Shown here: positions 8,777 to 17,754 of the stretch, piece by piece
Layout: every line of letters starts with the position of its first letter
Position numbering within the stretch: the stretch's first letter is position 1
Assembly: GCF_040932035.1 (NCBI RefSeq)
Contig: NZ_JBFRBB010000001.1
Span: 62,001-126,000 of the forward strand
Direction of reading: 5' to 3'
From: Hoeflea_A sp040932035
Lineage (GTDB): Bacteria > Pseudomonadota > Alphaproteobacteria > Rhizobiales > Rhizobiaceae
DNA length: 64,000 nt
Notes under the pieces: generated by a model
The model's database searches: none
What the model was told of the DNA's origin: nothing
Seen by the model: only the letters and a program-made list of their open reading frames with translations
Made by a program: the position numbers and the translations under genes

Positions 8777-9121
8777 TCAATCCAGATCGGGCAATACGTG
8801 TTTGCCGTCCTTGCCAAGCGGCATCGCTTTCACCCACAGCACACCATCCACGGGCAACGGCGCGTATAGGTGCGGAAAGAGGTCGCCGCCGCGGGAAGGT
8901 TCGTATCGCAATGTGTCACCGAAAACACTGCCGTCAACGGCAATGAGAAGCAGATCCTTCTGCCCGGCAAAATGCAGCGCCGCCGTGTCGGCAACCTGCT
9001 CGGCGGTGGAAAAGTGAATGTAGCCGTCCCGGAGGTCGATGGGTGCGCCTTTGAACGCACCGGTGTCCTGTGCGCTATGCCACAATTCCTGTGGCACGAT
9101 CTTATAAATGTGTTTCGGCAT
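8777..9121 (-). CDS. DUF952 domain protein
   Basis: 114-residue DUF952 protein. The family hallmarks are visible: IYKIVP near the start, DGYIHFSTAEQV in the middle and GDLFPHLYAPLP toward the end. The function is not established; the fold is related to glutathione-transferase-like or ADP-ribosyl-type small domains in some classifications, which I would not rely on. It lies directly before pyrD, two bases apart, a pairing common in Rhizobiales, so both are likely expressed together. Confidence 0.88.
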   Translation of the reverse strand: MPKHIYKIVPQELWHSAQDTGAFKGAPIDLRDGYIHFSTAEQVADTAALHFAGQKDLLLIAVDGSVFGDTLRYEPSRGGDLFPHLYAPLPVDGVLWVKAMPLGKDGKHVLPDLD

Positions 9122-9243
9122 ATTGATCCAGTTCGTTCACTCGGGATTTAATGGCGGCCTCATTCTGCCACCATCGCAATTCTGGCACGATTATCAGCTA
9201 CCTACATGGTTGATTCGAATAAATCACCGGGGACGCGTCTAAA

Positions 9244-9690
9244 ATGAACCGAAATCTTCCAGTGATCTCACTCACCGCGGCAGGACTTGCTGTGCTGCTG
9301 TGCACAACAATGGCCGCCGCACAGGAAGGACGGTTCGTCATGGAGCGCACAGACAGCGGATTTATCCGGCTCGATTCCTATACTGGCGAAATTTCGGTTT
9401 GCACTGATACGGACGGCCAGATCGTCTGTCGCATGGCTGCGGATGAACGGCATGCGCTGGAAGAGCAGATCGATCTGCTGGAGGACCGGATCGCCGAGAT
9501 GGAAAAGGTAATCGATGGACAAACATCCGAGCGACAGAATCATCTGCCGACGGACGAGGAAATCGATCGCACATTCGGGATCATGGAAAAGATGATGCGG
9601 CGTTTTCTCGGTGTGATTGAGGAATTCGACAGGGAAAATGAGGAAAATACACCGAGCGAACCGAAACCGGAAAAAACGAACACCAATTAA
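9244..9690 (+). CDS. Secreted coiled-coil hypothetical protein
   Basis: 148-residue protein with a signal peptide (hydrophobic core about residues 6-24, cleavage near AAAQ-E). The mature part opens with a short domain, ERTDSGFIRLDSYTGEISVC, that has two cysteines (in SVC and IVCR), then an acidic coiled-coil region from about residue 68 to 135 and a charged, proline-containing tail. Similar short proteins occur in Rhizobiales without known function. A periplasmic location is inferred from the signal. It stands alone between DUF952 and a small cysteine-rich gene. Confidence 0.75.
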   Translation: MNRNLPVISLTAAGLAVLLCTTMAAAQEGRFVMERTDSGFIRLDSYTGEISVCTDTDGQIVCRMAADERHALEEQIDLLEDRIAEMEKVIDGQTSERQNHLPTDEEIDRTFGIMEKMMRRFLGVIEEFDRENEENTPSEPKPEKTNTN

Positions 9691-9817
9691 ACATTTGTTT
9701 ATTGGAAATGATAAACATACCATTATATTAGCGGTTTAACAGACCTACAGACCATGCCGGGGCGGATGGCATAATTGCGAGGTAACCTGCCGTATTCCAA
9801 TTGGGGTACATCGGAAG

Positions 9818-9830
9818 CCTCCATTGGAGG
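9818..9830 (+). promoter_or_regulatory. Ribosome site inside a short hairpin
   Basis: CCTCC-ATT-GGAGG forms a perfect 5-base stem with a 3-base loop, and the right arm is the Shine-Dalgarno for the GTG at 9840. The anti-SD arm would partly hide the ribosome site, so start use may depend on structure. Function inferred. Confidence 0.35.
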
Positions 9831-9839
9831 ACCGCCCAC

Positions 9840-10073
9840 GTGGCCAGCTACTTTCTGGACGAAAACACCAAAGACGGCGCACGCGAAGTTCATGCCGACG
9901 GTTGTTGCCGCCTGCCGGATTTTTATCACAGAATCTATCTGGGCGAGTACAGTAGCGTTCAACAGGCGCTCCGCAAGGCCGTCCTCCTCCATGACAGGGT
10001 CTATGCATGCTCTGACTGCTGCAGCGAAAAGGCTGTGCCGCAGTCCCCCGGTCCGGTGCTGCAGGCCTCCTGA
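9840..10073 (+). CDS. Small cysteine-rich hypothetical protein
   Basis: 77-residue protein. It contains the pattern VHADGCCRLP, then YLGEY, an alanine-containing helix, and SDCCSEK. This layout (H-x3-C, YLG, and a late CxxC-like pair) recalls a family of small bacterial proteins with two cysteine clusters that may bind a metal or iron-sulfur centre; that is my reading of the pattern, not a known function. GTG 9840 is preferred because GGAGG (9826-9830) sits 9 bases before it; a TTG at 9801 in the same frame has no ribosome site. It lies in front of the response-regulator gene. Confidence 0.65.
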   Translation: MASYFLDENTKDGAREVHADGCCRLPDFYHRIYLGEYSSVQQALRKAVLLHDRVYACSDCCSEKAVPQSPGPVLQAS

Positions 10074-10271
10074 AACCAGCTCGATTCGTTCGTTTCCCGC
10101 ATTTGCGGCAACGGGCCGTAAAAGAATTTTCTTTTCGCGGACCGGTAAGCCCGGTAGCATTATGGCGTGCAAAGCGATATGCACGGCTTATTGGAATGAA
10201 TTGCCTGTCTGAGCGGCGGGAGGACGAAGTGTCTTTCAGGCAAGGCGGGCCTCTGGGAGGGGGCGAGCGAA

Positions 10272-10937
10272 TTGGCAAGAACATTTATCATAGCAGATGA
10301 CCATCCGCTCTTTCGCGGTGCACTGAGGCAGGCGCTGGCCGGAATTGAAGATGGATTGGAAATTGTTGAAGCAGGCGATTTTGGCGCGGCGCGTGCCGCT
10401 GCGGCACAGCACCCGGAAGCGGATTTGTTATTGCTTGATCTGACCATGCCGGGCGTCAGCGGTCTTTCCGGGCTGATTTCTTTGCGGGCTGAATATGTAA
10501 GCCTCCCGGTTGTGGTTGTTTCCGCATCCGACGATCAGGCGACAGTCCGCCGTGCAATCGACCTTGGAGCTTCCGGGTTCATTTCAAAGTCCGGCAGTAT
10601 CGATGATATCCGTGACGGTATCCGCGCGGTCCTTGCCGGAGATGTGTGGACACCACGCGATTTTGAACTCGGGCCGGAACAGGATCCGGAGATCGCCGAT
10701 CTCATCAAACGGCTGCAGACGCTGACACCGCAACAGAGCAGGGTGCTCGGCATGTTGGCGGAAGGACTGTTGAACAAGCAGATTGCCTATGAGCTCGGCG
10801 TTTCCGAGGCGACCATCAAGGCGCATGTGTCTGCTGTCCTTCAAAAGCTGGCTGTAGACAGCCGCACCCAGGCGGTCATACAGCTTTCGAAAATCGGTAC
10901 CGACGCGCTCGACAACGAATCCGGTCCGGTAACCTGA
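10272..10937 (+). CDS. LuxR/FixJ-family response regulator (CrbR/ErdR-like)
   Basis: Two-component response regulator of 221 residues with an N-terminal receiver and a C-terminal LuxR-type helix-turn-helix. The acidic pair is D9-D10, the phosphorylated aspartate D56 (in LLLLDLTMPG) and the lysine K106, so the receiver is complete; the DNA-binding segment runs about 150-210. It begins with IIADDHPLFR, like ErdR/CrbR regulators that switch on acetyl-CoA synthetase. It converges on an SLC5-type hybrid kinase 38 bases away, the cognate pattern for CrbS/CrbR. Start is TTG at 10272, with GGGAGG 11 bases before it. Target genes are not in the window. Confidence 0.88.
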   Translation: MARTFIIADDHPLFRGALRQALAGIEDGLEIVEAGDFGAARAAAAQHPEADLLLLDLTMPGVSGLSGLISLRAEYVSLPVVVVSASDDQATVRRAIDLGASGFISKSGSIDDIRDGIRAVLAGDVWTPRDFELGPEQDPEIADLIKRLQTLTPQQSRVLGMLAEGLLNKQIAYELGVSEATIKAHVSAVLQKLAVDSRTQAVIQLSKIGTDALDNESGPVT

Positions 10938-10975
10938 ACAGGGCCACCACCCGGCAAAACCCGACGGCAACCGTC

Positions 10976-13900
10976 CTATTCAGCAGCTGATTTTCTCGCT
11001 GCGGCGATCTGGTTGAGAAAAGCTCTCAGCGCAGCCGGACGCAGAGGCTTGTTGAAGATCGATATCGACTGTTCCTCGGCCCTGTTGCGTACGTCGAGCG
11101 TCCGGTCTGCTGTCGCCAGAACCGCCGGGATATCGACATTCCAATGTTCACGGATGGATGCGATCACATCGATGCCATTGCCGTCGTCGAGGTGAAAATC
11201 GGCAATGATCGCATCGGGTGGGCTTGTCTGGCTGTCGAGCATTGCGCTGACCTGCGCGCTGGAACCTGCGCTGATTACCCCGCAGTGCCACCCGGCCAGC
11301 AGAATCTCCAGGCCCTCGACGATCTTGGGTTCGTTGTCGATACACATGACTGTCAGGCCGTCAAGCGACATCGGTGTTGGCGACACGGCCTGCTCGGTTG
11401 CCGCTTGACGCACATGTTTGACATCGGTTTCGACCGGTATTTCGACGCGAAAGCTGGTGCCCTTGCCAGGCGCCGATGACAGATGAACCCGATGCCCCAG
11501 CACCCGCGCGATACGGTCGACAATGGAAAGTCCAAGACCAAGGCCCGCAGCGGTTTTGGCGCCGTCATCCAATCGGGTGAATTCACGAAAGACCGTCTCG
11601 AAACTTGATTGCGGAATGCCGATGCCGGTGTCGACGACCTGAACCACGGCCGTTCCTCCGTGTCGCCGCACGCCAACAAGCACGCGGCCGCTACGGGTAT
11701 ATTTTATGGCGTTGGAGACGAGATTCTGTATGAGCCGTCGCAAAAGGTTCGGGTCGCTGCGCACGATAGCGGAGCTTTGCAGGACCCTCAGTTCAAGATT
11801 GTTTTCCGCAGCCAGGGGCGCAAAATCGGTCTCGATGCGACGCAGCACCTCATTGAGCGGAAATACCGAAATTTGCGGTTTCATGGCGCCGGTATCAAGC
11901 CGCGAGATATCAAGCACCGCGCCAAGGATCGATTCCACCGATTCCAGGGATGAATCGATGTTTTGCACCAGTTCGCCATTGTCGGATCGGCCGAGCCGCT
12001 CCACCAGCGAGGATGAGTAAAGCCGCGCCGCATTGAGTGGCTGTAGGATATCGTGGCCGGCGGCGGCAAGAAAACGCGTTTTCCCGATATTGGCCTCTTC
12101 GGCCCGTGTCTGCGCCTGCGCCAGCTCACCATTGACGCGCACCAGCTCGGCGGTGCGTTCGGCAACCCTCTGCTCAAGCGTTTCGTTTGCCCGGGTCAGC
12201 GCTTTTGCGGAGGCAACGCGTTCGGTGATGTCGGCATAGGTCGTAACAACGCCCGCGTCTGGCATCGGATTGGATCGGATTTCGATGATCCTGCCCGATT
12301 CCGAAAGCGTCAGCGTCCAGGCGATATCCATGGTCAGAAAGCTGTCGATAATGCCTTTGACCTGGTCTTCGCGGATGTCACCGCGTTTGGCGAGCATGGA
12401 GACGATATCCTCCAGCGCAACCCCGACCTGGCCGACGGACTCCGGCAACTCCATCAGCGAGCGGAAGCGGCGGTTCCAGACGCTCAGCCGGTTGTTGCGG
12501 TCAAACACCGTTATGCCCTGATCCATCTGGCCGAGTGCGCTTTGCAGCAGGTCGCGGTTATATTGCAAGGCTTCCGATGCTTCGTCGAGCAGGCGCGCGG
12601 TGTCGGAGGACGTATCGTCTTCCTTCTGGAAAAGCAGCGACAGCACAAGCCGAGCCGAGGCCGATCCGATGGCGCTGCCGAGCAGCTGCTCCGAATAGCG
12701 CACAAGGTCCATATCCGCGGGCGCGCTCGGCTCCAGCCAGCGGCCGCGGGTTGTCTCGTAGGTGTGGAAGGACCGTTCGGTACGCTCGACACCGAGATAT
12801 TTGGTAATTGCCTGTTTGAGCTGCTTGACCGTAATGCCGGTCTGCCAGTCGTTGCGCGCCGGCCTGATCATCGAGCGCTGAGGAATGAAAACGCCGGCCT
12901 GCATACGCTCCAGAGGCCTGGCCTGGCGGCTGAGCGAGCCGGCGACGAACAGGGCGAGATTGACCAGCAGGCTGAGGATAACGCTGTTGACGAAGGGGTC
13001 GGCGCCCGGGCCGGAGAAAGCATCCGTCCCCGGCAGCAGGAAACCCAGTACAGCAGCGGCAATGGCCGAATTGTCCGGCCCTCCAAGGCTCGGCACAAAC
13101 AGCAGATAGGCCCAGACGAACATGCCGCCGCAGAGCCCCATGATCGCACCGCGTGCATTGGCTGCCTTCCATAGCAGCCCGCCGAACAATGCCGGGGCGA
13201 ACTGTGCAATGGCGGCGAAGGACAAAAGGCCGATCGAGGCGAGGCCGGCATTGATGTTGGCTGATCGGTAATAGGCATAACCCAAAAGCAGAATGCAGAA
13301 GATGGCGGTTCGCCTGATTTTCAGGATCGCTCCGGTGAAGTCGGACAGATCGCTGCTTCGCCGGATGATGTTCTGGCGCAGCAATATCGGCATGACGATA
13401 TCGTTTGAAATCATGATGGCGACGGCAACGGACGCCACGATGACCATCGCGGTCGCCGCCGAAAATCCGCCGATAAAGGTGGCCAGCGACAGCCAGGACA
13501 GGTCATTGGCCAGCGGCAGCAGCAATACGAACTGATCGCCGGCACCGCCTTCCAGGCTTAGCAGCCCGGCAATGGCGATCGGAATGACGAACAGGTTGAT
13601 GGCGACCAGATACAGCGGAAACAGATATCTTGCCGTATTGAGTTCGCTCTCCGTGCGGTTTTCCACCACCGTGACATGGAACTGCCTAGGCAGGACGACA
13701 ATCGCAAAAGCCGACAATACGGTCAGCACAAGCCAACGGGCCGGTGCAGTCTGGTAGCTGAGCGCGGCCATCGCGGCATCGCTCTGACGCGCCTGCTCGA
13801 TGAGGTGTCCGGGGCCGTCGAAGAGCACGAAGGTTGCAAATAGCCCGACGGCGGTAAATGCGATGAGCTTGACCACCGATTCCGTCGCAACGGCGAGGAT

Positions 13901-14482
13901 CAGGCCGTTCTGGTGCTCCGTCGCATCGGTATGCCGTGTGCCGAAGATCACCGCAAACCCGGCCAGGAGCAGCGCCACGATCAGCGAGATATCGGTCAGT
14001 AAAAACAGACCGGACTTGGCCTCGAACGGTGTGTTGGCCATGATGATGGTTACCGACGAGGAGACCGCCTTGAGCTGCAGCGCAATATAGGGGATCGTCC
14101 CGATGACCGCGATCAGTGCGACAATGCCTGCAACAGTGGGGTTCTTGCCATAGCGTGCTGCAATGAAGTCGGCGATCGACGTCAGCTTTTCGGCCTTTGC
14201 CAGATTGACGATCCGGCGCAGCACCGGCATGCCGATGGTGAACATGAGGATCGGCCCGATATAGATGGCCAGGAACTCATAGCCGCGCTGCGCGGCAAGT
14301 CCGACGCCGCCGAAATAGGTCCAGGACGTGCAATAGACCGCGAGGCTGAGCGCGTAGATAAGCGGGCGGCCTTTTCCCACGCTGCGCTTGGCCGCCGACT
14401 TGCGGTCGCCATAGCTGGCAATCGCGAACAGCAGCAGCAGATAGAGCAATGCGGAGGTAATGATCACCCAGCCTGCCAGCAT
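10976..14482 (-). CDS. SLC5-type hybrid sensor histidine kinase/response regulator (CrbS-like)
   Basis: Large membrane kinase of 1168 residues. In order it has a sodium:solute-symporter-like (SLC5) N-terminal domain with about 13 helices, a STAC-like linker (VKQLKQAITKYLG to SARLVLS), a PAS domain (near 640-740), a dimerisation region with the phosphorylated histidine H810 in GHDILQPLNAA, an ATPase domain with NLVSNAIKYT and GLGLGLSIV, and a C-terminal receiver whose aspartate is D1095. This is the architecture of CrbS/MxtR kinases that sense acetate or propionate and drive the LuxR-type partner encoded convergently. ATG 14482 is preferred over a TTG at 14557 because the family starts MLxGW and AAAGGA precedes it by 11 bases. 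Ligand is inferred only. Confidence 0.9.
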   Translation of the reverse strand: MLAGWVIITSALLYLLLLFAIASYGDRKSAAKRSVGKGRPLIYALSLAVYCTSWTYFGGVGLAAQRGYEFLAIYIGPILMFTIGMPVLRRIVNLAKAEKLTSIADFIAARYGKNPTVAGIVALIAVIGTIPYIALQLKAVSSSVTIIMANTPFEAKSGLFLLTDISLIVALLLAGFAVIFGTRHTDATEHQNGLILAVATESVVKLIAFTAVGLFATFVLFDGPGHLIEQARQSDAAMAALSYQTAPARWLVLTVLSAFAIVVLPRQFHVTVVENRTESELNTARYLFPLYLVAINLFVIPIAIAGLLSLEGGAGDQFVLLLPLANDLSWLSLATFIGGFSAATAMVIVASVAVAIMISNDIVMPILLRQNIIRRSSDLSDFTGAILKIRRTAIFCILLLGYAYYRSANINAGLASIGLLSFAAIAQFAPALFGGLLWKAANARGAIMGLCGGMFVWAYLLFVPSLGGPDNSAIAAAVLGFLLPGTDAFSGPGADPFVNSVILSLLVNLALFVAGSLSRQARPLERMQAGVFIPQRSMIRPARNDWQTGITVKQLKQAITKYLGVERTERSFHTYETTRGRWLEPSAPADMDLVRYSEQLLGSAIGSASARLVLSLLFQKEDDTSSDTARLLDEASEALQYNRDLLQSALGQMDQGITVFDRNNRLSVWNRRFRSLMELPESVGQVGVALEDIVSMLAKRGDIREDQVKGIIDSFLTMDIAWTLTLSESGRIIEIRSNPMPDAGVVTTYADITERVASAKALTRANETLEQRVAERTAELVRVNGELAQAQTRAEEANIGKTRFLAAAGHDILQPLNAARLYSSSLVERLGRSDNGELVQNIDSSLESVESILGAVLDISRLDTGAMKPQISVFPLNEVLRRIETDFAPLAAENNLELRVLQSSAIVRSDPNLLRRLIQNLVSNAIKYTRSGRVLVGVRRHGGTAVVQVVDTGIGIPQSSFETVFREFTRLDDGAKTAAGLGLGLSIVDRIARVLGHRVHLSSAPGKGTSFRVEIPVETDVKHVRQAATEQAVSPTPMSLDGLTVMCIDNEPKIVEGLEILLAGWHCGVISAGSSAQVSAMLDSQTSPPDAIIADFHLDDGNGIDVIASIREHWNVDIPAVLATADRTLDVRNRAEEQSISIFNKPLRPAALRAFLNQIAAARKSAAE

Positions 14483-14717
14483 ATAGTCTTCGATCCTTTC
14501 AACAGTCGATATTTCCGCCAGCATAAACGCTATGGCGGCACACGCAAATGAGGACAAAGTGGTATGCAGGTCCTTAAGTGTCTGACTTTCTGCCCAAATA
14601 GCTCATCCACAGGCAGGTTTCACCGTTCCGGTTCCGTTGTTCCATTTCTGCCAAACTCGCCCTAGTGTGTTTGCAGATTGAAGTAATAATGCCGGAAATA
14701 AAGAGAGGGGACTGCTC

Positions 14718-15131
14718 ATGCTCAAGGAATTCAAGGAGTTCATAGCAAAAGGCAATGTAATGGACCTTGCCGTCGGGGTTATTATTGGCGGCGCATTCGG
14801 ATTGATCGTCAAATCGCTGACCGGCGACATCATCATGCCGATTGTGGGCGCGATTTTCGGCGGTTTTGATTTTTCCGACTATTTCATTCCGCTAAGTGGA
14901 GCCGTAACTGCCACCACTCTTGAAGCAGCGCGCGAACAGGGCGCCGTTTTCGCCTACGGCAATTTCATAACGGTGGCGATCAATTTCCTGATCCTTGCGT
15001 GGATCATTTTCCTGATGGTCAAGGGTGTCAACAATCTGCGCCGCAAGGAAGAAGAAAAGCCCGCAGCGCCGGCCGCCCCGCCTGCGGATGTGCAATTGCT
15101 GACGGAAATCCGCGATCTCCTGAAAAAATGA
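14718..15131 (+). CDS. mscL: Large-conductance mechanosensitive channel
   Basis: MscL, a pentameric inner-membrane channel that opens under hypo-osmotic stretch and releases solutes. 137 residues, normal for the family. The N-terminal amphipathic helix (MLKEFKEFIAKGNVMDLAVG), pore helix with VIIGGAFG, the periplasmic loop and TM2 (AINFLILAWIIFLMVKGVNN) are all present, followed by a proline-rich linker and the C-terminal helix LLTEIRDLLKK. It is divergent from the hybrid kinase gene and precedes an aminotransferase gene by about 100 bases. Confidence 0.97.
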   Translation: MLKEFKEFIAKGNVMDLAVGVIIGGAFGLIVKSLTGDIIMPIVGAIFGGFDFSDYFIPLSGAVTATTLEAAREQGAVFAYGNFITVAINFLILAWIIFLMVKGVNNLRRKEEEKPAAPAAPPADVQLLTEIRDLLKK

Positions 15132-15230
15132 AATCCCACTCATCAGCGGTATCGATGGGACCATAAATGATTATGGCGTGATTTTTCCCGCCATTGGGAG
15201 TATCGCAACCTTCAGGTCGGGAGGTTGCAG

Positions 15231-16397
15231 ATGACGTTATTGGATGATTTGAGCCCGCAGGCGCGCAATGTGCCGGAAAGCAGCATTGTCGCCGTCGTCA
15301 ACCATGCGCGGCTGCGGGGCGACGTCATACCGCTCTGGGTGGGCGAGGGGGATCTTCCAACCCCGTCTTTTATCAGCGATGCCACGGTCAAATCCCTACG
15401 CGATGGTGAGACATTCTACACCTGGCAGCGCGGAATTCCGCCGTTGCGGCAGGCACTGGCCGACTATTACGGGCGGCATTTCGGCGGCTCCCACGATCCG
15501 GAGACCTTTTTTGTCACCGGATCGGGAATGCAGGCAATCAAGCTCTCCATCGAGGCGATCTGCGGTGCCGGTGACGAGGTGGTGTATCTTTCGCCATCCT
15601 GGCCGAACATTGCCGCAGCCCTGGAAATATCGAGCGCCCAGGCTGTCCCGGTGGCGCTCGACTACACGGATAACGGCTGGACGCTCGATCTGGAGCGGCT
15701 CGCCGGCGCGATCGGCCCGAAGACCAGGGCATTGTTTATCAACACGCCATCCAACCCGACCGGCTGGACTGCAAGCGAGGCAGAATTGCAGGCAATCCTC
15801 GACCTGGCGCGAAAAGCCGGCATCTGGATCATGGCCGACGAGATTTATTCGCGCTTTTACTATGCCGGCCACCGCGCACCGTCATTTCTGGATGTGATGG
15901 AGGAGCGGGACAGGATCCTGTTCGTCAATTCGTTTTCAAAGAACTGGTCGATGACCGGTTGGCGCGTCGGCTGGATCAAGGCGCCGGCCGAACTCGGACA
16001 GGTGTTCGAAAACCTCATTCAGTATTCGACTTCCGGTGTGCCGCAGTTCCTGCAGAGGGGTTGCGTGGTGGCGCTGAATGAAGGCGATGCTTACGTCGAG
16101 GAGCAGAAAGAACGAGCAAGGCATGGCCGCGACGTACTTTGCGATGCGCTGATGGCAACCAATCGCGTTCGGTTGCTGAAGCCTGAAGGCTCGTTTTACG
16201 CATTTTTCTCTATCGACGGCATGGAAGATACAGGCAAGGCGGCATACCGCATCGTCGACGAGGCCGATGTCGGTCTGGCGCCCGGCTCCGGTTTCGGGCC
16301 CGGCGGTGAGGCGTTTCTGCGCGCTTGCTTCCTGCGCCGCCTCGACCATGTGCAGACGGCCGCCGAGCGCCTTGCAAGGTTTATTTCCGGGATCTGA
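15231..16397 (+). CDS. Class I/II PLP-dependent aminotransferase
   Basis: Fold-type I aminotransferase of 388 residues, cytosolic, similar to AspC/aromatic-type enzymes. NTPSNPTGW gives the substrate-carboxylate arm, DEIYSRF the aspartate near the pyridine nitrogen, and SFSKNWSMTGWRVGW contains the PLP lysine (K237). The C-terminal arginine is in AFLRACFL. The substrate pair cannot be fixed from sequence; aspartate, aromatic or branched amino acids are possible. ATG 15231 follows GGGAGG (15219-15224) by 6 bases; an in-frame TTG at 15225 overlaps that site and is unlikely. It converges on hemA, with a terminator between. Confidence 0.88.
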   Translation: MTLLDDLSPQARNVPESSIVAVVNHARLRGDVIPLWVGEGDLPTPSFISDATVKSLRDGETFYTWQRGIPPLRQALADYYGRHFGGSHDPETFFVTGSGMQAIKLSIEAICGAGDEVVYLSPSWPNIAAALEISSAQAVPVALDYTDNGWTLDLERLAGAIGPKTRALFINTPSNPTGWTASEAELQAILDLARKAGIWIMADEIYSRFYYAGHRAPSFLDVMEERDRILFVNSFSKNWSMTGWRVGWIKAPAELGQVFENLIQYSTSGVPQFLQRGCVVALNEGDAYVEEQKERARHGRDVLCDALMATNRVRLLKPEGSFYAFFSIDGMEDTGKAAYRIVDEADVGLAPGSGFGPGGEAFLRACFLRRLDHVQTAAERLARFISGI

Positions 16398-16429
16398 CGG
16401 TGCCGCTTAAGGAGCAGGCTTCATAACAA

Positions 16430-16455
16430 AAGGGCGATCGTGCGACCGCCCTTTG
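16430..16455. terminator. Bidirectional hairpin between convergent genes
   Basis: AAAGGGCG and CGCCCTTT form a perfect 8-base stem around a 10-base loop, flanked by A and T runs. It lies between the aminotransferase stop and the hemA stop, where a shared terminator is expected. Confidence 0.7.
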
Positions 16456-16476
16456 AATGTCAGGAATTGAACCGCC

Positions 16477-17754
16477 TCAGCCGCCCGATTTGGGAACCGT
16501 CAGCTTGACGATGCGATCTGATCCTACAGGCCCCTCATTGCTGCCGGCGGCAAACGGAATGCCCAGCGTATACCAGACTTCCTTGACCGCTTCGCACAGT
16601 TCGCCAATCAGCTGATCGTCATGGAACGGGCTCGGCGTAATGCGCAGCCGCTCGGTGCCGCGCGGCACGGTCGGATAGTTGATCGGCTGGATGTAGATAC
16701 CGTGAACGTCAAGCAGCCGGTCCGATGCCTTCTTGCAGAGTTCCGGATCACCGACATGCAGCGGCACGATGTGCGTTTCCGATGGCATCACCGGCAGGCC
16801 GGCCTCGGAAAGCGCTTTTTTGGTGGCCTGCGCCTGGCGCTGATGGGCCTTGCGTTCTTCCTGGGATTCTTTCAGGTGGCGGATCGACGTGGTCGCAGCC
16901 GCGGCAATCGCCGGGGGCAGTGCCGTGGTAAAGATAAAGCCGGGCGCATAGGAGCGCACCGCATCTATGACGGCACGCGGCCCGGTAATGTAGCCGCCGA
17001 GCGCGCCAAAGGCTTTCGCCAGCGTTCCTTCGATGATGTCGATCCGGTCAGCCAGTCCGTCGCGGTCCGTGATGCCGCCGCCGCGCGAGCCGTACATGCC
17101 GACGGCATGGACTTCGTCGATATAGGTCATCGCACCGTATTTGTCGGCAAGATCGGCGATGGCCTCGATGGGGGCGATATCACCGTCCATGGAATAGACC
17201 GATTCGAATACGATCAGTTTGGCGCGTTGCGGATCGGCCGCGCGCAGAAGCTCTTCGAGGTGCTCCAGATCATTGTGTCGGAAAATTTTCTTTTCACTGC
17301 CCGAGCGTTTGACGCCCTCGATCATCGACGAGTGGTTGAGTTCGTCTGAAAGGATCAGGCAGTTGGGAAGCAGGCGTGCGATCGTCGAGATCGAGGCTTC
17401 GTTGGAAATAAAGCCGGACGTAAAGACAAGCGCTGCTTCCTTGCCGTGCAGATCGGCAAGCTCAAGTTCAAGCTCCACCAGTGGATGGTTTGTGCCTGAA
17501 ATATTGCGTGTGCCGCCCGCGCCGGAACCCATTTTGCTGGCAGCATCGCATAGCGAGGAAATCACATTGTCGTTCTGCCCCATACCGAGATAGTCGTTGG
17601 AGCACCACACTGTGACCTCGCGCGCGGCCCCGCCCGAGCGGTGGATAGCGCGTGGAAACTTGCCTACTATACGTTCCAGATTGGCGAAGACGCGATAGCG
17701 TTTTTCGGCATGCAGCTGGTCGACTGCTTCCTGAAAAATGCTGCGATAATCCAT
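16477..17754 (-). CDS. hemA: 5-aminolevulinate synthase
   Basis: ALA synthase, the first enzyme of heme and cobalamin precursor synthesis by the C4 (Shemin) route typical of Alphaproteobacteria; it condenses glycine and succinyl-CoA with PLP. The sequence has WCSNDYLGMGQ, GTRNISGTNHPLVELE, DEVHAVGMYG and EGTLAKAFGALGGY with the PLP lysine K247. Length 425 is normal. ATG 17754 is chosen over TTG 17763 because GGAG lies about 10 bases ahead and the family starts MD(Y/F). An FNR/FixK box (17912-17925) lies about 160 bases upstream, in line with oxygen control of heme synthesis in this group. Confidence 0.96.
   Translation of the reverse strand: MDYRSIFQEAVDQLHAEKRYRVFANLERIVGKFPRAIHRSGGAAREVTVWCSNDYLGMGQNDNVISSLCDAASKMGSGAGGTRNISGTNHPLVELELELADLHGKEAALVFTSGFISNEASISTIARLLPNCLILSDELNHSSMIEGVKRSGSEKKIFRHNDLEHLEELLRAADPQRAKLIVFESVYSMDGDIAPIEAIADLADKYGAMTYIDEVHAVGMYGSRGGGITDRDGLADRIDIIEGTLAKAFGALGGYITGPRAVIDAVRSYAPGFIFTTALPPAIAAAATTSIRHLKESQEERKAHQRQAQATKKALSEAGLPVMPSETHIVPLHVGDPELCKKASDRLLDVHGIYIQPINYPTVPRGTERLRITPSPFHDDQLIGELCEAVKEVWYTLGIPFAAGSNEGPVGSDRIVKLTVPKSGG

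Noticed and set aside
8001..9017. 338-codon frame opposite pyrD and DUF952
   Set aside because: Lies exactly over two confident genes and has no family-like motif.
12053..13174. 373-codon frame opposite the hybrid kinase
   Set aside because: Shadow of the kinase; composition typical of reversed helical membrane codons.
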